Assembly: GCA_024636955.1 (NCBI GenBank)
Contig: JAGXGB010000004.1
Location: forward strand, 24,522-88,521
Origin: Bacteroidales bacterium
GTDB lineage: Bacteria; Bacteroidota; Bacteroidia; Bacteroidales; Lentimicrobiaceae
Direction: 5' to 3'
DNA length: 64,000 bases
Below the pieces are notes generated by a model. The model saw nothing but the letters and a program-made list of their open reading frames with translations. It searched no databases and was not told where the DNA came from. Shown piece by piece: positions 9,176 to 17,774 of the stretch. Position 1 is the first letter of the stretch; each line of letters opens with the position of its first letter. A program made the translations under genes and the position numbers.

Positions 9176-11269
9176 CTACCCAAGTTCAATTATACAATTA
9201 GAGCCTCTTTTATATACAGTGCCAGGTATAATAGACTGTTTCCTGACCTTACCTTTACCTAAAATCTTAACATTTAATCCTGCCGATTCAAGCACATAAA
9301 CTGCATCTCTTGCACCCATACCAATTACCTCAGGCATCTTATCATCTAAAAGCACCAATGACCTTACCATAGTAATGGTGTCATCGGTTTCAATCTTGAT
9401 GTAGTCAGAGTCATTCGGCAGATTAAGACTCGAATGTTTTAGCAGATATGCTATTTCACGGCTGCTGCCTGAAGCATTCTTAATAGTATTAACAGGCAAA
9501 TTTTCCTTCACAGTTTCATCAGGTGAAAGCCGGGTTGCATAAACTTTATCAGCTATTTCCTTAAATACCGGACCTGCAATTGAGCCTCCGTAATAAATAC
9601 CCTTTGTTGGATTATTGATGACTACAATGCATGAATACTTTGGATTATCAGCTGGAAAATAACCGGCAAATGAAGCTTTATAGTTTGACTTATTGTAGCC
9701 TTTATTGTTCTGGGCTATCTGGGCTGTACCAGTTTTACCGGCAATCTTGAAAATAGGATTCCTGAGATTTGTAGCTGTTCCACGCTCCACAACACCCTCT
9801 AATAATTTCCTCATTTGGTCAATGGCTCCCTGATTCTTTACAATCTTATCTTTTAACACCACAGTTTCAAACTTCCTGGTCAGTAATCCGGATGATCTTA
9901 TTTCTTTAATAAATTGAGGTTTAACCATCACACCATTGTTGGCAATGGCGTTGTAGAATGCTAATGTCTGCAATGGGGTAAGTGCAATTTCATAACCTAT
10001 TGACATCCATGGAAGTGATACTTTTGACCAGTGTTTATGGTCAGTGTTTTTAATATTAGGCTGTCCTTCACCTGGTATATCAAGTCCTAAGGTCTGATTC
10101 AAGCGCATGAAGTAGAATCTATCGATCAATCCCTGTGGTTGATCCTTATACACTGAGACGATTGCTTTTGAAATAGCGACATTAGATGACAATTCAAAAG
10201 CGCGACCAACAGATATTTTTCCATATCCACCTTTATGTGAATCACGCATTACCCTGTTAGCAAAGCGAGTGGTTCCATCTTCTGTATCAACAATCCTGCT
10301 GGTGTCAATTAATCCGTCGTCCAATGCGGCAAGCAGAGAGGCAGTTTTAAAAGTTGAACCAGGCTCTGAGCTTTCGCCAATTGCATAGTTAAACTTTTCT
10401 TCATAAAATCCTTTTTCATTCTTGCCCAGATTAGCAATGGCCACAATAAAGCCTGTGCTAACTTCCATTAGAATTGCACATCCATGATCGGCTTCATTCT
10501 TTATAAGTTGCCTCATTAAGGCATCCTCAGCAACATCCTGTATGTTGATATCTATTGAAGTGATTATATCATGGCCGTTTTGCGGATCTATCTCATTTTC
10601 CTCATTGGTTGGACGCCATGCGCCACTTCCAATACGTTGCATAAGCCTACTGCCGCTTTCACCTTTAAGTATATCACCATAAGCACCCTCAAGACCTACA
10701 TCATTCTCAGAACCGTCCTTATCCCATCCTATCGTGCGGAATGCCAACCACTGGTATGGAAGTACACGTTTACTTTTCGGCTCGGCAATAACTCCACCCT
10801 TATATTTCCCATCACGGAAGATTGGAAACTTACGAAGTTTTTTTAACTGGGTATAGGTTATATCTCTTTTAAGTAACAAATACCTGTTGTTGTTTTTCCT
10901 GCCTTTAACCAGAATCTGTTTATAGGCGGATTTCGACCTGTCATTAAACAAGTTGGACAGGCACAGGGCAAGAGAATCAACATTGTCATAAAAGTACTGA
11001 TCATTATAATGTGTGTTTCCGGCATCTATACGTAGGTTGAACAAAGGGACACTGGCAGCAAGCAGGTTGCCATCACTTGCCATTATGTTGCCACGGGTTG
11101 CCTCTATCTTTTCAACTTTGAGGTTCATCACCTTTCCCTTCTCACGCCATATTTCACCTTCCACTATCTGAATATAAGCAGCCTTCCCTATAATAGCGCA
11201 ACCAGCAAGCACCACTAAGAAATAAACTATGTATACATTCCTGAGTATGTCGTTTTTCTCGCTACTCAT
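9176..11269 (-). CDS. ftsI: FtsI/PBP3-type penicillin-binding protein with a C-terminal PASTA domain
   Basis: This is the class B PBP of the divisome, a transpeptidase acting in the periplasm. Of 697 aa, residues about 10-30 form a membrane anchor. A PBP dimerisation domain follows, then the transpeptidase motifs SxxK (GSTFK), SxN (SSNVAIS) and KTG (AGKTGTAQ). The last about 60 residues form one PASTA domain (MPEVIGMGARDAVYVLESAG). A terminal PASTA is usual for Bacteroidota FtsI. The start overlaps the ftsL stop by 4 nt (ATGA). Its partner is the SEDS protein FtsW further along the cluster. Confidence 0.95.
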   Translation of the reverse strand: MSSEKNDILRNVYIVYFLVVLAGCAIIGKAAYIQIVEGEIWREKGKVMNLKVEKIEATRGNIMASDGNLLAASVPLFNLRIDAGNTHYNDQYFYDNVDSLALCLSNLFNDRSKSAYKQILVKGRKNNNRYLLLKRDITYTQLKKLRKFPIFRDGKYKGGVIAEPKSKRVLPYQWLAFRTIGWDKDGSENDVGLEGAYGDILKGESGSRLMQRIGSGAWRPTNEENEIDPQNGHDIITSIDINIQDVAEDALMRQLIKNEADHGCAILMEVSTGFIVAIANLGKNEKGFYEEKFNYAIGESSEPGSTFKTASLLAALDDGLIDTSRIVDTEDGTTRFANRVMRDSHKGGYGKISVGRAFELSSNVAISKAIVSVYKDQPQGLIDRFYFMRLNQTLGLDIPGEGQPNIKNTDHKHWSKVSLPWMSIGYEIALTPLQTLAFYNAIANNGVMVKPQFIKEIRSSGLLTRKFETVVLKDKIVKNQGAIDQMRKLLEGVVERGTATNLRNPIFKIAGKTGTAQIAQNNKGYNKSNYKASFAGYFPADNPKYSCIVVINNPTKGIYYGGSIAGPVFKEIADKVYATRLSPDETVKENLPVNTIKNASGSSREIAYLLKHSSLNLPNDSDYIKIETDDTITMVRSLVLLDDKMPEVIGMGARDAVYVLESAGLNVKILGKGKVRKQSIIPGTVYKRGSNCIIELG

Positions 11270-11769
11270 TTCCTGCCTCCCGAATTTTTAAGTTTAATTG
11301 GTGGAACAGTTGATTCTTTAACCTGAGTGTTTGATAAACGGTATGCTACATTTGATTGCTTGCTTTGAAATACGAGATTAGATTTTACTGTGATGTATTC
11401 GTATCTCAGTTCCTCGAGTTGATTTTTAGTTCTGCCTATCTCAATGATTGTTTTCTCTGCATTGTATGAATTGGCTATATACATAATGCCCATAAAGGTT
11501 ATGAAGATTATAAAAGGTATTTGCCTCAGCAGGTTCTCACGGGTAAGAAAGCTACCATCAAGCACTGAGGCAGCCGACTTGCTGAATGAAATGTTTTTGT
11601 TTAGCATCTTCATTCTCCTGAAGCGCTTTTTGACAGCAACCTTAGGTTCAGGATCTTTTACAGGTTCAGCGGAGTCAGCTTTTTTGACGGTGTTTTTCTG
11701 AAGTGTAGGTTTTCTGTTTTTAACAACTTCAAATTCGGCTACCGCAGGTGTGTCATTGAATCTAGCCAT
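11266..11769 (-). CDS. ftsL: FtsL-like cell division protein
   Basis: A 167-aa bitopic protein with a long, basic, lysine/arginine-rich cytoplasmic N-terminus, one membrane helix (IPFIIFITFMGIMYIA, about residues 85-103) and a periplasmic coiled coil (TIIEIGRTKNQLEELRYEY). This is the FtsL topology, in which the coiled coil pairs with a DivIC/FtsB partner and activates FtsWI. Sequence similarity in this family is weak, so the name rests on topology and on its position between rsmH and ftsI. It overlaps rsmH by 8 nt and ftsI by 4 nt. Confidence 0.85.
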   Translation of the reverse strand: MARFNDTPAVAEFEVVKNRKPTLQKNTVKKADSAEPVKDPEPKVAVKKRFRRMKMLNKNISFSKSAASVLDGSFLTRENLLRQIPFIIFITFMGIMYIANSYNAEKTIIEIGRTKNQLEELRYEYITVKSNLVFQSKQSNVAYRLSNTQVKESTVPPIKLKNSGGRK

Positions 11770-12664
11770 GATTTGTCCTTTCTGCTGCCCTCAATTTGGC
11801 ACTTCTTGATCTGGGATTTCCTTCTAACTCTTCTTCACCGGATATAATTGGCTTTCTGGTCAGGGGTTTAAAGGGAGCTAAGATGTTACCATAAAAGTCC
11901 TTTTCAAGTTCACCTTCAAAGTTGCCACTTCGCATATGGTTCTTAACAAGCCGATCTTCAAGTGAATGATATGATATAACTACTAATCTACCACCTGGCT
12001 TAATTGCATTATTTGATTGAATAAGAAGCTCTTTCAATACCTCCAGCTCATTATTTACTTCAATTCTTAAAGCCTGAAATATACGCGCGAAGAATTTGTT
12101 TTCACGACCTTTTTCAGCAAAGGACTTCAGTATTTCCTTTAACTCTGATGTGGATGATATTTCACCTTCAACCCTTGCATTTACAAGCCGCTGGGCTATA
12201 TGATAGGCATTGTCAAATTCACCGAATAATTTGAAAATCCGCTTAAGATCGTCAACATTATAGCTATTGATAACGTGCCGTGCACTCACACCTGAGCTTT
12301 GGTCCATGCGCAGATCGAGATCACTCTCAAAGCGGGTAGAGAATCCTCGTGCTGGATTGTCAATCTGAAAGGATGAAATGCCAAGATCGGCAAGTATACC
12401 ATCAACCGGAAAAGCTCTGTAAAATTTAAGAAAGTTTGTAAGGAATTTGAAATTCTGATTTATAAGTTGGAATCGGGGATCATTTATGTTGTTATTCAGT
12501 GCATCCTTATCCTGATCAAATGCTAAAAGCCGGCCTGTTGTCAGTTTGTCGAGTATAGCCCTGGAATGACCTCCGCCACCGAAGGTCACATCAACGTATA
12601 TTCCCTCAGGCTTGATAGCCAAAAGGTCGATTGTTTCCTTTAGCAACACAGGATTATGATACAT
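11762..12664 (-). CDS. rsmH: RsmH (MraW), 16S rRNA m4C1402 methyltransferase
   Basis: RsmH methylates N4 of C1402 in 16S rRNA using SAM. The 300-aa protein begins MYHNPVLLKETIDLL and has the SAM site YVDVTFGGGGHSRAIL, then GILADLGISSFQID, FFARIFQALRIEVN and VVISYHSLEDRLVK near the C-terminus. These are textbook family motifs. It lies 3 bp after mraZ and overlaps ftsL by 8 nt, the standard opening of a dcw cluster. Length and start agree with the family. Confidence 0.97.
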   Translation of the reverse strand: MYHNPVLLKETIDLLAIKPEGIYVDVTFGGGGHSRAILDKLTTGRLLAFDQDKDALNNNINDPRFQLINQNFKFLTNFLKFYRAFPVDGILADLGISSFQIDNPARGFSTRFESDLDLRMDQSSGVSARHVINSYNVDDLKRIFKLFGEFDNAYHIAQRLVNARVEGEISSTSELKEILKSFAEKGRENKFFARIFQALRIEVNNELEVLKELLIQSNNAIKPGGRLVVISYHSLEDRLVKNHMRSGNFEGELEKDFYGNILAPFKPLTRKPIISGEEELEGNPRSRSAKLRAAERTNHG

Positions 12665-12667
12665 AGC

Positions 12668-13111
12668 TTAACTCATTTTACCCATTACTTCTTCTGCTAA
12701 CTCTGAGAAATTGATCTGATCTTCAGCAATTATAGCTTCATATTTATCTTTATCCCACACTTCAATGATATTGACGGCCGATGCTAATACCACATCTTTG
12801 GAGATGTTGGCAAAAACAGCCAAATCACGAGGTATTAACATTCTTCCGGAACTATCAAGTTCAACTTCTTTAACACCGGCCATAAATACCCTTATAAAGT
12901 CGGTATTCTTCTTTGTATACCTGCCTAATTTGTTGATCCCTTCTACCGCTTCATCCCATTCAACTCTTGGAAATATTTCAAGACATTGCTGGAAAATGCT
13001 GCGTTTTATAATGAAACCAGTAGAAATTATAGGTTCAAGCTGATTTTTAAGGGCAGTAGGTAGTAAAATCCTGCCTTTATTATCAACTTTGCACTCGTGA
13101 ACTCCTATCAT
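12668..13111 (-). CDS. mraZ: MraZ, dcw-cluster transcriptional regulator
   Basis: MraZ is a DNA-binding protein with two SpoVT/AbrB-like halves that forms rings and represses its own dcw promoter in E. coli. Both repeats are visible in the 147 aa: HECKVDNKGRILLPTALKN at the N-terminus and VELDSSGRMLIPRDLAVFA after about residue 80, each with the DxxGR core. It is the first gene of the cluster. A three-box operator-like array lies about 50-75 bp upstream of its start. Confidence 0.96.
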   Translation of the reverse strand: MIGVHECKVDNKGRILLPTALKNQLEPIISTGFIIKRSIFQQCLEIFPRVEWDEAVEGINKLGRYTKKNTDFIRVFMAGVKEVELDSSGRMLIPRDLAVFANISKDVVLASAVNIIEVWDKDKYEAIIAEDQINFSELAEEVMGKMS

Positions 13112-13143
13112 TTCCAGTATGTTATATATGTCGGTTTAAGAGT

Positions 13144-13187
13144 GTAAATATAGTGCATAAAACCACTTTTTCCCACTTTTTCCCACA
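13144..13187 (-). promoter_or_regulatory. mraZ/dcw promoter with a three-box MraZ operator
   Basis: Read on the minus strand, the sequence holds TGGGA, TGGGA and TGGTT with starts exactly 10 bp apart, each separated by AAAAG (plus-strand 13161-13185). Known MraZ sites are TGGG-type repeats with 5-nt spacers, so the match is close, with the promoter-proximal box degenerate. A -7-like box TATATTTA (13151 to 13144; consensus TAnnTTTG, one mismatch) lies just downstream, so bound MraZ would cover the upstream promoter region. The leader to the mraZ ATG would be about 25-30 nt. Autoregulation is inferred. Confidence 0.75.
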
Positions 13188-13342
13188 TTTGTTGATAACT
13201 TTTACCTTAAATTTTGACCTAAAAAGAAGATGATATCTGTAAATATTTGCTAATCAGTTAATTATACTATCATAACTGGTTATTAACATATATTATGGTG
13301 AAAGGATTTATGATGGAGTGTGTCATCAACAGGTGAATTCGC

Positions 13343-13350
13343 TATTTTTG
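13343..13350 (+). promoter_or_regulatory. Putative -7 box of the acyltransferase gene
   Basis: TATTTTTG is a full match to the Bacteroidota -7 consensus TAnnTTTG and lies 39 bp before the ATG at 13390. I see no clear -33 TTTG at 19-21 bp spacing. The 13112-13389 region is thus a divergent promoter region shared with mraZ. Confidence 0.5.
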
Positions 13351-13389
13351 TAGAATTAAAACACTCTGCTTTAAAAGCTTGCACAAACA

Positions 13390-14247
13390 ATGCGTCCGGA
13401 AAATACTGAGTTTAAATTTATTGATGTCGAGAAAGTGATTGAAGGGAAGAATCCCAGGTTATTAAAGATTCTTCCGAAGTTTATAATCAATTACTTAAAG
13501 AGAATCCTTCATCAAGAAAGGTTAAACGGCATCATTCACAGAAACAGGGAAAAGCATGGCATTGAATTCCTTGATGCTGTTCTTAAAGAGTTCAATGTAA
13601 ATATCAAAGTAAATGGTCAACACCATTTAAAGGACGATAAAAGTTTCGTAGCTGTTTCAAATCATCCACTTGGAGGATTGGATGGCATGGCGCTCATGTT
13701 GGCTATTGGGCGAATCAACCCTGCTATTTCAATGACAGCCAACGATTTCCTGATGCATATTGAAAATTTAAGATCATTATTTGTGCCAGTAAACAAACAT
13801 GGTTCAAATGCTGAAAATATTGAAGCCTTAAACAAAACATTTGAATCAGGCAAGCTTGTAATTTTCTTCCCAGCTGGACTATGCTCACGAAAAGTTGGAA
13901 ACCAGATCATTGATCTTGACTGGAAAAAGACTTTTTTATCACAGGCAAGGAAGTTTGGCAGGCATATTTTACCAGTTCATATCAGTGGTAAGAATTCCTC
14001 CCTTTTCTACAACCTGGCACGTTTAAGGACTAAGATTGGCTTGAAGGCTAACATTGAAATGCTATATCTGGTAGATGAAATGTTTAAACAGGATAACAAA
14101 GACATTGTTATTACCTTTGGGAAGCCAATATCGGTTGATTTCTTTGATAAGAGATTAAAAGATAAGGAATGGGCATCGAGGCTTCGCAGTTATGTTTATA
14201 CGCTCGAAAAAGATGCCAATGCAGAGTTTACACCAACCGTATACTAA
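13390..14247 (+). CDS. glsA: Lysophospholipid-type O-acyltransferase, GlsA-like (glycine lipid synthesis)
   Basis: A 285-aa PlsC-superfamily acyltransferase. The motif around the catalytic histidine is SNHPLGGLDG, with five residues between His and Asp instead of the usual four. The second acceptor-site motif reads FFPAGLCSRK. In Bacteroides thetaiotaomicron the pair GlsB/GlsA makes N-acyl and then O-acyl glycine (glycine lipids), and the adjacent GNAT gene here fits that pair. Such proteins are often annotated as hemolysin or 1-acyl-glycerol-3-phosphate acyltransferase; the true substrate is inferred from context. The next gene starts 1 nt after its stop. Confidence 0.75.
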   Translation: MRPENTEFKFIDVEKVIEGKNPRLLKILPKFIINYLKRILHQERLNGIIHRNREKHGIEFLDAVLKEFNVNIKVNGQHHLKDDKSFVAVSNHPLGGLDGMALMLAIGRINPAISMTANDFLMHIENLRSLFVPVNKHGSNAENIEALNKTFESGKLVIFFPAGLCSRKVGNQIIDLDWKKTFLSQARKFGRHILPVHISGKNSSLFYNLARLRTKIGLKANIEMLYLVDEMFKQDNKDIVITFGKPISVDFFDKRLKDKEWASRLRSYVYTLEKDANAEFTPTVY

Positions 14248-14248
14248 C

Positions 14249-15175
14249 ATGGAAAATATAATTCCCCCTGTTCCCAGGGAGATACTAGAAAAGGAATTAA
14301 CTCCTGATCGCCTGCTAAGAAAGACAAACGCAGGTAATAACCTTATTTATGTGGTTAATTATCATAACGCCCCCAACGTTACACTTGAAATTGGTCGCTT
14401 ACGTGAAGTTACCTTCAGAGATGCCGGTGGTGGAACAGGAATGAGTTATGATCTGGATGATTATGATACTGAGGAGAATCCATTTCAGCAACTTCTGGTG
14501 TGGAATCCATTAGATAAGGAAATTGTGGGCGGATACAGATATCTGCACTGCCGTGACCTTATGCCTGATATTAATAATCAGTATCATACACCAACCTTCA
14601 AGCTATTTAAGTATAGTGATGAATTCCTGAAGGAGTACCTGCCTTACACAATTGAACTGGGAAGGTCGTTTGTACAGCCTAATTACCAGCCAACTAATAA
14701 TATTAGAAAGGGAATGTATTCGCTTGATAATATATGGGACGGTTTAGGTGCAGTGATATTACAAAATCCTGATGCGAGGTATTACTTCGGAAAGATAACA
14801 ATGTACCCCGATTACAATGTTGAAGCAAGGGACCTTATATTGTATTTCATGCAGAAATATTTTGGTGATACTAAAAAACTGGTTTATCCAAACCTTCCCA
14901 TCAAGCTTAGCACTGATACTAAAATCCTGGAATCAACCTTTGAAAACAATGTTTATGAAAAGGATTACAAAGTGTTGATACAGAATGTGCGTGCTCTGGG
15001 TGAATCAATACCGCCTTTGGTGAATGCTTACATGAATCTTTCATCAACTATGAAGTTTTTTGGCACAGCAATAAACCCCGGTTTTGGGGAAGTTGAAGAA
15101 TCAGGTATACTCATCACCATTGCAGATATATATGGAATGAAGATTGAGCGTCATCTTTCCGTTCCTCAGGAATAG
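14249..15175 (+). CDS. glsB: GNAT-type N-acyltransferase, GlsB/OlsB-like
   Basis: The 308-aa protein has the OlsB-type GNAT fold: LREVTFRDAGGGTGMSYDLD, then VWNPLDKEIVGGYRYLHC and ELGRSFVQPNYQP. In Bacteroides the homologue GlsB N-acylates glycine as the first step of glycine lipid synthesis. The ORF track starts at 14192 inside the previous gene; I chose the ATG at 14249 (MENIIPPVPREIL), directly after the upstream TAA, since the extra 19 residues are out-of-frame glsA sequence. The two genes almost certainly form one operon. Substrate assignment is by family and neighbour. Confidence 0.78.
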   Translation: MENIIPPVPREILEKELTPDRLLRKTNAGNNLIYVVNYHNAPNVTLEIGRLREVTFRDAGGGTGMSYDLDDYDTEENPFQQLLVWNPLDKEIVGGYRYLHCRDLMPDINNQYHTPTFKLFKYSDEFLKEYLPYTIELGRSFVQPNYQPTNNIRKGMYSLDNIWDGLGAVILQNPDARYYFGKITMYPDYNVEARDLILYFMQKYFGDTKKLVYPNLPIKLSTDTKILESTFENNVYEKDYKVLIQNVRALGESIPPLVNAYMNLSSTMKFFGTAINPGFGEVEESGILITIADIYGMKIERHLSVPQE

Positions 15176-15200
15176 GACTACATATTACTAATCAAAAAGC

Positions 15201-15809
15201 ATGATCATCCATAAGGCAGAATTCCTGGCAAGTAATACTGACTATCGGAAATGTCCGAAACTCGATAAGCCTGAATATGCTTTCATCGGAAGGTCTAATG
15301 TTGGAAAGTCTTCACTTATAAATTACCTGCTTAATCGTAAAAATCTTGCACGTGTATCTTCAACACCCGGTAAGACAAGACTGATAAACCATTTCCTAGT
15401 CAATGATGCTTGGGTGTTGGTTGATCTTCCCGGTTATGGATATGCAAGGATATCAAAGACTGAACGTGAGAAGTGGGAGATTATGATCCATAATTATATT
15501 ACAAAAAGGGAAGATCTGCTTTTAACTTTCATTCTCATTGACAGCCGAATAGAATTCAAAGAGTCGGACAAGAACATGATCAACTGGTTTGGCGAAAAGC
15601 AATTACCTTTTGCTATCGTATTTACAAAGAGCGATAAATTATCACCTAATCAGCTTGCCAGCAACATTGCTGCCGTAAAGAAAAATCTTCTTCAATTCTG
15701 GGAAGAGTTGCCACCGATGTACATTACCTCAACCGTAACAGGAAAAGGATGTGATGACATCCTTAGTTTCATTGCAGAAAATAATAAAATCTGGGAAGCC
15801 AGTAACTAA
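15201..15809 (+). CDS. engB: EngB/YsxC ribosome-biogenesis GTPase
   Basis: A 202-aa TRAFAC GTPase that helps assemble the large ribosomal subunit. G1 is GRSNVGKSSLINYLL, G3 is VDLPGYGYARIS, and G4 is FTKSDKLS. The opening (MIIHKAEFLASNTDYRKCP) and length are typical of the family. It lies 25 bp after glsB on the same strand and converges with the biotin carrier gene after only 12 bp, with no visible terminator between them. Confidence 0.96.
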   Translation: MIIHKAEFLASNTDYRKCPKLDKPEYAFIGRSNVGKSSLINYLLNRKNLARVSSTPGKTRLINHFLVNDAWVLVDLPGYGYARISKTEREKWEIMIHNYITKREDLLLTFILIDSRIEFKESDKNMINWFGEKQLPFAIVFTKSDKLSPNQLASNIAAVKKNLLQFWEELPPMYITSTVTGKGCDDILSFIAENNKIWEASN

Positions 15810-15821
15810 AAAATCCTTTAC

Positions 15822-16148
15822 TTATACTACTTCTACAAGTAAGAAGTTTTTGGGTACAAGGTCACCCTGTTTCACATGTATTTTCTTTACGATGCCGTCA
15901 ATCGGTGATATCAGGTTATTGGCCATTTTCATCGCTTCAAGCTCAAGCAGGTGAGTACCTTTTTTCACTTTATCACCTTCCTTAACAGAAATCTTTAGAA
16001 TAGTACCAGGTATAAAGGCACATACATGCCCTAAATTAGCAGGTGCATAGGCTTTACGTGCCAGGTACTTTTTAGTTAACCTTGTTTTGTATTTGACGTT
16101 ATCAATTATGATAGTCTTTATTTCCTGTGGTTCGTTACTTTCTGCCAT
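15822..16148 (-). CDS. Biotin carboxyl carrier protein (acyl-CoA carboxylase/decarboxylase)
   Basis: A 108-aa biotinyl-lipoyl domain protein with the biotin attachment motif LEAMKMANNLI (Lys of MKM). The fold runs from about residue 40 (CAFIPGTILKISVKEGDKV) to the end (GDLVPKNFLLVEV). It shuttles carboxybiotin to the carboxyltransferase encoded 11 bp upstream in the same operon. Its N-terminal about 35 residues are a short linker. No biotin carboxylase gene is next to it, so that partner must be encoded elsewhere, or the complex acts as a decarboxylase. Confidence 0.92.
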   Translation of the reverse strand: MAESNEPQEIKTIIIDNVKYKTRLTKKYLARKAYAPANLGHVCAFIPGTILKISVKEGDKVKKGTHLLELEAMKMANNLISPIDGIVKKIHVKQGDLVPKNFLLVEVV

Positions 16149-16159
16149 TAGAGCTAATT

Positions 16160-17707
16160 TTAGAATGGAGGTATTCCGTGTTTCTTCTTAGGTGTTTCCT
16201 GAACCTTTTCAGTAGATATTAACAGGGCATGTATAAGCATATTCCTGGTTTCTGAAGGTTCAATAACAGCATCTACATAGCCATATGCAGCGGCAACGTA
16301 AGGATTGGCAAACTTCTCTTTATACTCCTTGATTTTAAGTTTGCGCATTTCATCAGGATTTTCGGCATTCTTTATTTCATTCCTGAAAATAATATTGGCA
16401 GCTCCTTCAGGACCCATTACAGCAATTTCAGCAGTAGGCCATGCAAACACAAAATCAGCTCTCAGATGGCTTGAGCACATAGCAATATAGCCTCCTCCGT
16501 ATGCTTTTCTTAAAATCACGGTCATTTTTGGCACTGTAGCTTCTGAATAAGCATAAAGTACCTTGGCACCGTGCCTGATTACGCCTGCATGTTCCTGGTC
16601 AACCCCTGGCAGATAACCCGGAAGGTCAACCAATGTTACTAATGGAATATTGAATGCATCGCAGTACCTAATAAAGCGGGCAGCCTTATCAGATGAATCA
16701 ACATCAAGTACACCTGCAAGGACCAAAGGCTGATTGGCAACAAAGCCTACAGTATGTCCGTTCAGGCGGGCAAAGCCAATAACCATGTTTGCGGCAAACA
16801 TACTCTGCACTTCAAAGAATTCCGAATCGTCAACAATAGCCCTTATGATATCTTTAACATCATAAGGCTGGCGGGGATTAGTCGGGAATATATTGTCAAT
16901 ATTGTAGCTTCTTGTTCTGGGTGGTTTCTTTGGGAAAGGTTCGGCTTTCTTAATATTATTCCAGGGAATAAAGCTGCATAAGGTCTTAATCTGTTCAAAA
17001 CACTCATTCTCACTTTCAGCAAAAAAATGGGCATTACCGGTAATCTCACTCTGTACCCGTGCACCACCAAGTTCTTCCATAGAGATCTCCTCACCAAGAA
17101 CCGTCTTTATGACTTCAGGCCCTGTGATGAACATCTTTGAGATTTTATCCACAACAAATACAAAATCAGTAAGTGCAGGTGAATAAACAGCACCACCGGC
17201 ACATGGACCAAGTATAACGCTGATTTGTGGTATAACTCCTGAAGCTTGTGTATTGCGGTAGAATATCTCACCATAACCAGCCAGTGAATTAACACCTTCC
17301 TGTATACGAGCTCCACCAGAATCATTTATTCCTATAATTGGCACCTTTAGTTTCATGGCATGATCCATGATCTTAGTAATCTTCTTGGCATGCATCCAAC
17401 CCAATGAGCCACCGGCAACTGTAAAGTCTTGTGCATATATACATACAGGATAACCGTTCAATGTCCCGGTACCAGTAATTACTCCGTCGCCCGGTAAGTA
17501 TTTATCACCCATGTTAAAGTCCTTACCTGCATGTTCTACAAATAAGTCATACTCATGAAATGATTTAGGATCAAGTAATGCTATGATTCTTTCACGGGCA
17601 GTCATCTTACCCGTTGCCTTCTGCTTCTCAATAGCTACTTGTCCGCCTCCCATCAATGCGTCACGCATCCTCTTTTTGAGGTCAGATGTTTTTTTTGTTA
17701 ATGACAT
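16160..17707 (-). CDS. Acyl-CoA carboxyltransferase (propionyl-CoA carboxylase beta / MmdA family)
   Basis: A 515-aa two-domain crotonase-fold carboxyltransferase. The N-terminal half has GVITGTGTLNGYPVCIYAQD and INDSGGARIQEGVNSL. The C-terminal half has VDLPGYLPGVDQEHAGVIRH and KAYGGGYIAMCSSHL. These are propionyl-/methylmalonyl-CoA carboxyltransferase signatures. It may belong to propionyl-CoA carboxylase or to a methylmalonyl-CoA decarboxylase of the succinate-propionate pathway; the sequence alone does not decide. It is followed 11 bp later by the biotin carrier gene. A TACCTTTG -7 box lies about 60 bp upstream of the ATG. Confidence 0.93.
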   Translation of the reverse strand: MSLTKKTSDLKKRMRDALMGGGQVAIEKQKATGKMTARERIIALLDPKSFHEYDLFVEHAGKDFNMGDKYLPGDGVITGTGTLNGYPVCIYAQDFTVAGGSLGWMHAKKITKIMDHAMKLKVPIIGINDSGGARIQEGVNSLAGYGEIFYRNTQASGVIPQISVILGPCAGGAVYSPALTDFVFVVDKISKMFITGPEVIKTVLGEEISMEELGGARVQSEITGNAHFFAESENECFEQIKTLCSFIPWNNIKKAEPFPKKPPRTRSYNIDNIFPTNPRQPYDVKDIIRAIVDDSEFFEVQSMFAANMVIGFARLNGHTVGFVANQPLVLAGVLDVDSSDKAARFIRYCDAFNIPLVTLVDLPGYLPGVDQEHAGVIRHGAKVLYAYSEATVPKMTVILRKAYGGGYIAMCSSHLRADFVFAWPTAEIAVMGPEGAANIIFRNEIKNAENPDEMRKLKIKEYKEKFANPYVAAAYGYVDAVIEPSETRNMLIHALLISTEKVQETPKKKHGIPPF

Positions 17708-17766
17708 TTGTGAAGTTTTAGATTATTCTCTCTTTTCCCTTTACTCAGCGTTTTTGCAAAAGCACA

Positions 17767-17774
17767 CAAAGGTA
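17767..17774 (-). promoter_or_regulatory. -7 box of the carboxyltransferase operon
   Basis: On the minus strand TACCTTTG matches TAnnTTTG exactly, 60 bp before the ATG at 17707. A TTTG lies upstream at 17794-17791 but with a 16-bp spacer, shorter than the usual 19-21. Confidence 0.5.
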
